From: an uncultured Alphaproteobacteria bacterium
GTDB taxonomy: Bacteria > Pseudomonadota > Alphaproteobacteria > RF32 > CAG-239
Reading direction: 5' to 3'
NCBI GenBank assembly: GCA_946618745.1
Contig: CAMOLN010000087.1
Location: forward strand, 1 to 5,357
Length of the DNA stretch: 5,357 nt
Each line of letters starts with the position of its first letter. The stretch's first letter is position 1. The position numbers and the translations under genes are program-made. Positions 1-5,357 of this stretch are shown here, piece by piece. The notes under the pieces were generated by a model that worked only from the letters and a program-made list of their open reading frames with translations, was not told the DNA's origin and made no database searches.

Positions 1-1126
1 CGGACATATCGGATACCTTTTTAACCGCAACACCTTTAGCTTCAGCCATATCCCCTATCCTTTCACCGGTATCCGGCAAAACCACCAGATTTACCCTGTT
101 ACCTAACTGAGCCAAATATTCTGCCAATTCCTTATAATCTTGCCCGCGATCAAAACCTCCGGCTATCAAAATCAACGATTGTCCCTTATCTAAAGCTTTT
201 AATGCCGCAATGGCCGTTTCCGGAGTTGTGGAAATACTGTCATCCACAAAAGTTATACCATTAATTTGCGCTACTATCGTTAACCGATGCGGCAGAGCGT
301 GAAATGTGGCAAAAGTTTCTTGACATTTAGCCAATGGTAAATCCAATATTTCGACAATTTTAAGCACGGCACAAGCATTTTCGGCATTATGTTCGCCTAA
401 TAGCGGTAATGTTTCCGTTGTAAACAGTTTTTCGTTACCATTCCAAAAATATCCGTCTTTTACATGAAATCCGTCTTTATTGTTATACCAAAAAGCATTT
501 TTTATATCGGCAAATTTTAATGTTCGTTCATCTTCAGCGTTAAGTAATTTTATTTTGGCTTGATTTATCATATGCAGTTTATCGCTCCAATATTGCTCAT
601 GACTGCCGTGCCATTGCAAATGCTCGGGATATAAATTCATTAAAATACCGATATCGGGATTACCGATGACATCAGCACATTGATAGCTTGACATCTCCGC
701 AACTATCCAATCTGCCTTTGTATCGCTTAATTCAATCAGAGGACGACCGATATTGCCTCCTAATTCCACATTTATTCCCAATTCATGCAAAGTGTGATAA
801 ATTAAAGATGAAGTCGTGCTTTTTCCTTTGGTGCCGGTGACGGCGATTACTTTGGTATTATTTGCTTTATTAGCAAAAAACAAATTGGTTCCCGAAGTAA
901 CTATTATTCCCTGTTTAACCGCATCTTCAATTTCTTTTCGATACAGACTAACTCCCGGAGATTTAATCAAAACCTGACATTTAGCAATATCTGCCGTGTT
1001 ACCTTCATTTATTTCCACTATTTCAAATTCAGAACAATGCTCGACAATCGCTTTGGTCGCTGCCGTTCCCTCTTTGCCCTGCCCCCAGATACCAATAACT
1101 TTATTTTCTAAATTCCGCCATAACAT
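1..1126 (-). CDS. murD2: UDP-N-acetylmuramoyl-L-alanine--L-glutamate ligase, MurD2 type (3' end outside window)
   Basis: Cytoplasmic Mur ligase that joins glutamate to UDP-MurNAc-L-Ala using ATP; in the MurD2 subfamily the amino acid is L-Glu, not D-Glu. 375 residues are visible with no frameshift; the family runs to roughly 450, so only the end of the C-terminal domain is missing. Seen: N-terminal Rossmann-like start (VIGIWGQGKEG, about 10-20), P-loop GTKGKST at 98-104, EMSSYQ at 144-149, the probable carbamylated lysine K183 in SDKLH, GEHNAEN at 244-250, and the C-terminal domain opening with HRL (280-282) followed by DDSISTTPE (295-303) and AGGFDRG (322-328). The DDSISTTPE and GGFDRG forms fit MurD2 better than classical MurD, which usually has DDSKATN. 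The immediately upstream murL, whose enzyme needs this ligase's product, strongly supports the L-Glu assignment. The ATG at 1126 is the only ATG start after an in-frame TAA; it overlaps murL by 26 nt and has a weak GAAAGA 7 nt ahead, suggesting translational coupling. Substrate stereochemistry is inferred from subfamily and context. Confidence 0.9.
   Translation of the reverse strand, partial: MLWRNLENKVIGIWGQGKEGTAATKAIVEHCSEFEIVEINEGNTADIAKCQVLIKSPGVSLYRKEIEDAVKQGIIVTSGTNLFFANKANNTKVIAVTGTKGKSTTSSLIYHTLHELGINVELGGNIGRPLIELSDTKADWIVAEMSSYQCADVIGNPDIGILMNLYPEHLQWHGSHEQYWSDKLHMINQAKIKLLNAEDERTLKFADIKNAFWYNNKDGFHVKDGYFWNGNEKLFTTETLPLLGEHNAENACAVLKIVEILDLPLAKCQETFATFHALPHRLTIVAQINGITFVDDSISTTPETAIAALKALDKGQSLILIAGGFDRGQDYKELAEYLAQLGNRVNLVVLPDTGERIGDMAEAKGVAVKKVSDMS
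1101..1126 (-). other. 26-nt murL/murD2 coding overlap
   Basis: The start of murD2 (ATG at 1124-1126) lies inside the last codons of murL, whose TAA occupies 1101-1103. The two are in different frames. A ribosome finishing murL passes the murD2 start, which has only a weak purine-rich site (GAAAGA, 1134-1139), so murD2 expression is probably coupled to murL translation. Coupling is inferred from the geometry. Confidence 0.8.
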
Positions 1127-2414
1127 TTTTAAATCTTTCAGGTATTAAATGTTGCCGTTTGGGTTTAAATAATCCGGATGTTTGTTTATAAATTTTCGGT
1201 TGCAGATTTTTTATAACATAGTCGTTACACCATTCGGAATTATGTGTTAATTGTGCAAAGGCCCAATTTGATTCCTTAAATTCACCGACGCACTCAAATG
1301 GTTTGTGGCCGCTTATTCCTAATAACTCGCGGTAACCGTCAAGTTGAGTCGCATCATCTAACGGATTTTTTCCCACGATTTTTATTAATTTTTGTTTTTC
1401 CATAAACGGTGCCAATATCAAAAACACAAAACGACATTTATCACAATTGCCGCACCAATGATTTAACCTTTTATTTTCATCCAACTTAAAAGCTTTGTTA
1501 CAACTGGTAAATACGTCAAAATATTCAGCACATTTTTGCGTAAATAATTTAGCAATATGAATTTCACTGATCGGACGCAATAATGAAAAATAACGAAATT
1601 CTGGAGTAATTTTTTGCGTCAACTCATAAAAATCCTTTTCAAAATCAAATGACTTGCTGTATTGGTGATTTATTTTAACTCCGTCATAAATCATATTTCC
1701 CGAAGATGCCGAACGTTCACAACTCATTACCACATATTTTTTTTCATAAATAATTGCCGCTGCCCACAGCATAAAAGCTAAAATACCGGTTATTGGCACA
1801 TGCCCGTTATAAACCTGACCGCTTTCATTTAATTGTAGCAATTCCGGTGCTATCTGACGTTTTACGATAATTTTCTGCTTACCGGATCTGTCCATCACTT
1901 CGGCAATCGGTTTGGGATAGCCGCAAGCAATCATTGTTGCATTGATATTCATGTTTTTTAATAACTCTAATGCCAAACAAGAATCTTTTCCTCCTCCGAT
2001 GGGAACCAAAACCTCATCCTTAAATCTGACATCAAAGGATTGACGATTAGTATCTTCACTATAAGGAAAACTTATCTTATCAAAAAAATGCAAATGATTG
2101 CGCACTGCAAATTCGCCCAAACCATTAATATAAAACTTTCTGAAAAACTCTGCCTCATCCTTGGTTAACTGATAAATATCCGTAACCATTCTATCGGGCA
2201 AAAAAGCCTTATAATAACTAATACCGGCCGCTAAATGCCAATAACGCAAAACTTGAGCTAATGCCTTTTTTTGATTTTCGCTTAAAACAAACGGAGCATC
2301 AGGAAACTTGAACTTCTCGGTAAATTCATACACTTCATCTACGGCATAACCAAACTCTACTTCACCGCTTTCTAATGAAAAATTTATTTCCTTAAAATGA
2401 AATTTATCATACAC
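1101..2414 (-). CDS. murL: UDP-MurNAc-L-alanyl-L-glutamate epimerase MurL
   Basis: Complete 437-residue protein recognised as MurL. The family inverts the terminal L-Glu of UDP-MurNAc-L-Ala-L-Glu to D-Glu in the cytoplasm, in an ATP/Mg-dependent reaction, replacing the job of glutamate racemase MurI. Seen: a PP-loop-type nucleotide motif PIGGGKDS at 138-145, a conserved NGHVPITG at 203-210, SCERSASSGN at 231-240, and a cysteine cluster made of C305 plus C321, C324 and C327 in WCGNCDKCR. That cluster resembles the zinc site of QueC-like PP-loop enzymes; metal binding here is inference. Translation starts at a GTG: an in-frame TGA lies 12 nt upstream at 2427-2429, no in-frame ATG is nearby, and AAAGG sits 8 nt ahead of the GTG. 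It begins 17 nt after the channel gene stops and overlaps murD2 by 26 nt, placing epimerase and ligase in one transcript. The alternative of a generic PP-loop ATPase is unlikely given the overall match and the MurD2 partner. Confidence 0.93.
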   Translation of the reverse strand: MYDKFHFKEINFSLESGEVEFGYAVDEVYEFTEKFKFPDAPFVLSENQKKALAQVLRYWHLAAGISYYKAFLPDRMVTDIYQLTKDEAEFFRKFYINGLGEFAVRNHLHFFDKISFPYSEDTNRQSFDVRFKDEVLVPIGGGKDSCLALELLKNMNINATMIACGYPKPIAEVMDRSGKQKIIVKRQIAPELLQLNESGQVYNGHVPITGILAFMLWAAAIIYEKKYVVMSCERSASSGNMIYDGVKINHQYSKSFDFEKDFYELTQKITPEFRYFSLLRPISEIHIAKLFTQKCAEYFDVFTSCNKAFKLDENKRLNHWCGNCDKCRFVFLILAPFMEKQKLIKIVGKNPLDDATQLDGYRELLGISGHKPFECVGEFKESNWAFAQLTHNSEWCNDYVIKNLQPKIYKQTSGLFKPKRQHLIPERFKNVMAEFRK

Positions 2415-2422
2415 TGTGATTA

Positions 2423-2427
2423 CCTTT
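2423..2427 (-). promoter_or_regulatory. Ribosome binding site deciding the murL GTG start
   Basis: AAAGG lies 8 nt ahead of the GTG at 2414, a normal Shine-Dalgarno distance. It sits in the short gap after the channel gene's TAA (2432-2434). Because the in-frame TGA at 2427-2429 blocks any longer reading, this site and the GTG define the murL start. Confidence 0.7.
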
Positions 2428-2431
2428 CATT

Positions 2432-4774
2432 TTATTTTTCGGCTTGATGTAATACAATTTGTGTAAACGGAATTTCAATTCCTTCTTCTTCAAAACGTTT
2501 ATTTATTGCAAACCGCACATCGCTGGGAGTAGTCCAACCGCTCCAAATATCATTCACATAAAAACGCACTTCAAAATCCAAACTGCTTGATCCGAAATCC
2601 TGAAATAACACATAAGGTGTCGGCTTTTTAGAAACTTTAGGATGAGAAGCGACACATTCCAACAAAACCTTTTTAACCTTGTCAACATCTGTTCCGTAAG
2701 CTACACCAACTTTAACTCCATAACGCGCCCAACCGTTTTGATGAGTTAAATTGGTAACCGAATTTGATAATACTTTGGCATTTGGGATTATTAAACTGGC
2801 CCGATTAAAAGTTTCGATTTCGGTTGAACGAATATTAATTTGTTTAACCTGTCCTTCTTCACCGTTAATCACTACCCAATCCCCAACTTTTATCGGACGC
2901 TCAAATAACATTATAATTCCCGAAACGAAATTATTTACAATATCTTGTAAACCAAGTCCGATACCTACTGATAAAGCACCGGCTATCAATGCGATATTTG
3001 TAAGATTTCCTCCCATAATTGCAATAGCCAGCAAGGCTGATAACACATAACCTATATAAGCAAAACCCGAAGCCAAAGAATGTTTTGTTCCGGCATCAAT
3101 TGATGTTTTTTCCAATAATTTAAATTCAATTCGATCTTGCAGAAATCTTATCAGCCATAAGCACAATACAAATGCAAAGATTCCCCAGAATATTGATATC
3201 AAAGAGATCTTTACCCCTCCGACCGTAAATCCTGAAACGGCTTTATAAGCAATGTTTTGCAACACATCTATCGGCATTCCCCATAATATCAACAATCCGG
3301 TGATTAGAGCCAATACCATCAAAGGTTCAACCGCTAAACCAAACCAAAAATCAACTTTACGCAGAAAAATACGACGAACACGAAAACTCTTTACCCATAA
3401 AGCCATAAACAAGACTCTTCTCGCCACATCATAGAAAAAGCGTCGCAAAATTGAATAAGCGAATACTGCTATCAAAGACAACAATGTCCGATTAACCGCA
3501 AAAAAGGCTAATCTTGCATAACCGCAAAAAGCCAAACCTATCACCACTGCCGCAAACAAGGTAACCAATACACCTATACGTGAGGCACGAGCTTTAGCAG
3601 CTGACGCAGCTTCGCTGTATTCTTCTTTTTCATTATCACTGGTAAAATAAATATAAGCCAACCATACCATACAAACAGCTCTCACCGTTGCAGACAAGGC
3701 CATCAAATATGACAATAACTCTATCGAATAATTTTGTTTGGCCACAATTGCCAATAAAATTGAGAATATACCCACCGTATAAATTGTAAAGTTAATAGCC
3801 TTAAATAAACGTTTGGCTTTACAAGTTGACATTTTAATCAAACGCCATTTTTCATTATACGGCGTCAATACTACTCGGGCAATTGCACGTCCCATAATCA
3901 CAAATAGCACATAATACAATGTGGTTCGTAATACCATTTTGAATAAATCATTACTCCAGAAAGCAATCTGATTCAAATGAAACCAAAAATATACAATTAT
4001 TGCTGTCGGAATAATACCATAAGCACACCAAACCGCCACCGATGCTGCAATTTTATTACCCAAGCGCAAATTTTCCAACTCTTTGCGATACCCCCAGTGT
4101 TCAATTACAAATCGCCGTAAATAGTATCCGATAATCGTTATTACTACCAACAACCCCAAAAACTTAAACAAAGCCAAACCAAATCCGGAATTTTTATGGC
4201 TTTCATACTCATTATACGCCGACACCGGAGATTTCACAATATCTCCTAACAATCCAAACAATTCACTGTTTACTTGCCACAGCACCGCCGGATTAACAAA
4301 ACGCAAATCAGCTTTAAGCATATTACCCCACAGCATCTGATTGCGCACTTCAAAAATCCGCAAATTTATCTCTTCTATTTTGGCTAAAAGTATATCTATT
4401 TCCGATAATCTTGCTTTTTCATCTTTCAATTCGGCACTGAATTCTTTGCGCTTTTGAGCAATAATCTTAGATTCTCCGGTCTCTTCATTTTTATCGCCTA
4501 AAGCCTCTAAGCGTTTTTCAATAAGTTTTACTTCCTGATCAATATTCTGACGCGAAGAACTAAGCGCGGAAAATGTCTTGTTTAAATACGAAGTCTTATC
4601 AACCAATGCACTGATATCAGGCGTACTGTCTTTGGTCATCTGTTCAATATTTGCCAATTGCGCCGAGATTTCTTTATAGCTCAACTCATCACCCAAACTG
4701 TCAACATAATTATTTTGCGCCCAAGCATTACCACACAATAAAATTGCAATAAAACAAACAATTAACTTTTTCAT
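2432..4774 (-). CDS. Large MscS-superfamily mechanosensitive ion channel (MscK/MscM-like)
   Basis: Complete 780-residue inner-membrane channel, expected to open under membrane tension and release solutes during hypo-osmotic shock. Seen: a signal peptide (KK, hydrophobic core, AWA then Q20); a charged, helix-rich periplasmic region about 21-195 with a probable coiled coil at 75-145; then about 11 membrane segments near 198-218, 242-264, 282-303, 328-346, 351-377, 399-419, 424-443, 477-499, 523-545, 569-588 and the pore-lining helix 592-624. The pore helix is rich in Gly/Ala (IAGALSVGIGLGLQD) and runs into the hallmark FERPIKVGDWV at 624-634. The beta domain (about 630-690) and C-terminal alpha/beta domain (to about 775) complete an MscS core. 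It is far longer than small MscS (about 286 residues) and shorter than E. coli MscK (about 1120), so the exact subfamily is left open. The start ATG overlaps the TGA of the upstream Asd-like gene as ATGA; murL follows after 17 nt. No odd codon use or breaks were seen. Confidence 0.93.
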   Translation of the reverse strand: MKKLIVCFIAILLCGNAWAQNNYVDSLGDELSYKEISAQLANIEQMTKDSTPDISALVDKTSYLNKTFSALSSSRQNIDQEVKLIEKRLEALGDKNEETGESKIIAQKRKEFSAELKDEKARLSEIDILLAKIEEINLRIFEVRNQMLWGNMLKADLRFVNPAVLWQVNSELFGLLGDIVKSPVSAYNEYESHKNSGFGLALFKFLGLLVVITIIGYYLRRFVIEHWGYRKELENLRLGNKIAASVAVWCAYGIIPTAIIVYFWFHLNQIAFWSNDLFKMVLRTTLYYVLFVIMGRAIARVVLTPYNEKWRLIKMSTCKAKRLFKAINFTIYTVGIFSILLAIVAKQNYSIELLSYLMALSATVRAVCMVWLAYIYFTSDNEKEEYSEAASAAKARASRIGVLVTLFAAVVIGLAFCGYARLAFFAVNRTLLSLIAVFAYSILRRFFYDVARRVLFMALWVKSFRVRRIFLRKVDFWFGLAVEPLMVLALITGLLILWGMPIDVLQNIAYKAVSGFTVGGVKISLISIFWGIFAFVLCLWLIRFLQDRIEFKLLEKTSIDAGTKHSLASGFAYIGYVLSALLAIAIMGGNLTNIALIAGALSVGIGLGLQDIVNNFVSGIIMLFERPIKVGDWVVINGEEGQVKQINIRSTEIETFNRASLIIPNAKVLSNSVTNLTHQNGWARYGVKVGVAYGTDVDKVKKVLLECVASHPKVSKKPTPYVLFQDFGSSSLDFEVRFYVNDIWSGWTTPSDVRFAINKRFEEEGIEIPFTQIVLHQAEK
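4771..4774 (-). other. ATGA stop/start overlap between Asd-like gene and channel gene
   Basis: The TGA of the Asd-like gene (4771-4773) and the ATG of the channel gene (4772-4774) share bases as ATGA, the classic geometry for termination-reinitiation. A purine-rich AAAGAAAGA at 4781-4789 is 6 nt ahead of the ATG. An in-frame ATG of the upstream gene at 4777-4779 is only its antepenultimate codon and is not a start. Confidence 0.8.
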
Positions 4775-5357
4775 TTCATTTCTTTCTTTAACATTTTTAC
4801 AATTAATTCAACCAAATCAGCCGCTGCTGTTTTTCTGGCATCACCGGCTATCCAAAAACTTATTCCTTTATCGTTTCCGCCATCTTGTCTTATCCTGCTG
4901 ATAAAAATATCTTTCTCCCCCTGAACATCGGTCAAAGCGGCATATCCTCCGTCTTTCTGCGAATCTACCGTCAAAAATCCTTTTGCCTTGTTAAATATAT
5001 TTCTCACATCTTCCGGTGTAACTTCTCGAGCAAATCCAATATTAACAAATGCTCCTAAGCCGACAAAAACCGGAACAAGCGCACAATTAACATGAATTTT
5101 AAGTTTTTCTCCTAAAATACGTTTGATATCAACCGCCAATTTCCATTCTTCTTCAGTTTCTTCACCGATAAATCCGCCAACTTGAGGAATAACATTAAAA
5201 GCTAAAGTTTTAGGAAAAACTTTTTTATCGGCAGGTTCTTCATTCATCAAAATTTTTCTGGTATGATTATACAATTCGCTCATACCATCCTGTCCGGCAA
5301 TATCAGCCCCGCTTAAAACGGTTAATTTTACATCTTTTATATTTAAATCTTTTAATG
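4771..5357 (-). CDS. Aspartate-semialdehyde dehydrogenase-family protein, probably catalytically degenerate (5' end outside window)
   Basis: The reading frame is open to the window edge, giving 194 visible C-terminal residues. The ATG at 5283 is internal, since homology continues upstream through VLSGADIAGQDGM, which matches the Asd SGAGKEGMDEL region. Asd converts aspartyl phosphate to aspartate semialdehyde for lysine/DAP, threonine and methionine. Family marks seen: FPKTLAFNVIPQVGGF, EEEWKLAVDIKRIL (the usual substrate-site Glu and Lys present), NCALVPVFVG, and ISRIRQDGG. Missing marks: the family's CVRVPVFVGHSEA is CALVPVFVGLGAF here, so the substrate Arg and catalytic His are both Leu; the TYQ ahead of SGAG reads as KLT, losing the Gln; and the C-terminal NLRKGAAxN is replaced by DARKTAAAD. 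This pattern suggests a non-catalytic paralog like USG-1 of gammaproteobacteria. The domain holding the nucleophilic Cys is outside the window, about 145-150 residues. It is the first visible gene of the run and overlaps the channel gene by 4 nt. Confidence 0.87.
   Translation of the reverse strand, partial: LKDLNIKDVKLTVLSGADIAGQDGMSELYNHTRKILMNEEPADKKVFPKTLAFNVIPQVGGFIGEETEEEWKLAVDIKRILGEKLKIHVNCALVPVFVGLGAFVNIGFAREVTPEDVRNIFNKAKGFLTVDSQKDGGYAALTDVQGEKDIFISRIRQDGGNDKGISFWIAGDARKTAAADLVELIVKMLKKEMK

Noticed and set aside
1..1126. Calling the ligase a classical D-Glu-adding MurD
   Set aside because: The C-terminal motif reads DDSISTTPE rather than DDSKATN, and the gene directly follows murL, whose enzyme acts on the L-Glu product.
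2407..2430. Seven-codon ATG frame (MKGNHSV then TGA) spanning the gap between the channel gene and murL, its stop overlapping the murL start
   Set aside because: It could act as a reinitiation or leader peptide, but it has no ribosome binding site of its own beyond the channel gene's tail, has no attenuator-like hairpin or runs of regulatory codons, and frames this short are expected by chance in AT-rich DNA.
2751..3050. 99-residue open frame on the plus strand
   Set aside because: It lies wholly opposite the most conserved part of the channel gene (pore and beta domain), has no recognisable domain, and its composition looks like an antisense shadow.
3252..3434. 60-residue open frame on the plus strand
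   Set aside because: Antisense to channel membrane segments, short, with no recognisable family and no separate gene context.
4771..5283. Taking the ATG at 5283 as the start of a complete 170-residue protein
   Set aside because: The frame stays open to the window edge, and the 24 codons upstream continue the match to the Asd family, so the Met is internal (the GM of the GMxEL motif).

Overview
The window is AT-rich and almost entirely coding, with every gene on the minus strand. Four genes read head to tail from high to low coordinates: an aspartate-semialdehyde dehydrogenase (Asd)-family protein (5' end outside the window), a large MscS-superfamily mechanosensitive channel, MurL (UDP-MurNAc-L-Ala-L-Glu epimerase) and MurD2 (UDP-MurNAc-L-Ala--L-Glu ligase; 3' end outside the window). 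The junctions are a 4-nt ATGA overlap, a 17-nt gap and a 26-nt overlap, with no visible terminator or promoter. This looks like the inside of one operon. There are no RNA genes, mobile elements, CRISPR arrays or notable repeats, and no gene-free stretch longer than about 20 bases.

The clearest biology is the MurD2/MurL pair. In most bacteria MurI makes free D-glutamate and MurD adds it to UDP-MurNAc-L-Ala. In the alternative route, first described in Xanthomonas, MurD2 adds L-Glu and MurL then inverts that residue on the nucleotide precursor in an ATP-dependent reaction. Both genes appear intact as far as they can be seen, with their nucleotide-binding motifs present.

The Asd-like protein is the oddest item. 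Its C-terminal domain is clearly Asd family, but the positions that normally hold the active-site Gln, the substrate-binding Arg and the catalytic His carry other residues. This resembles the non-catalytic USG-1 type of Asd paralog rather than a working enzyme of the lysine/DAP pathway. The channel has a cleavable signal peptide, a coiled-coil periplasmic domain and about 11 membrane segments before a standard MscS pore and cytoplasmic domain, so it belongs with the large MscK/MscM-like channels.

The organism is a Gram-negative-type bacterium, judging from the large MscS channel with a periplasmic N-terminus and the peptidoglycan precursor genes. A low-GC, possibly gut or host-associated alphaproteobacterium is a reasonable guess, but the window has no phylogenetic marker that settles it.
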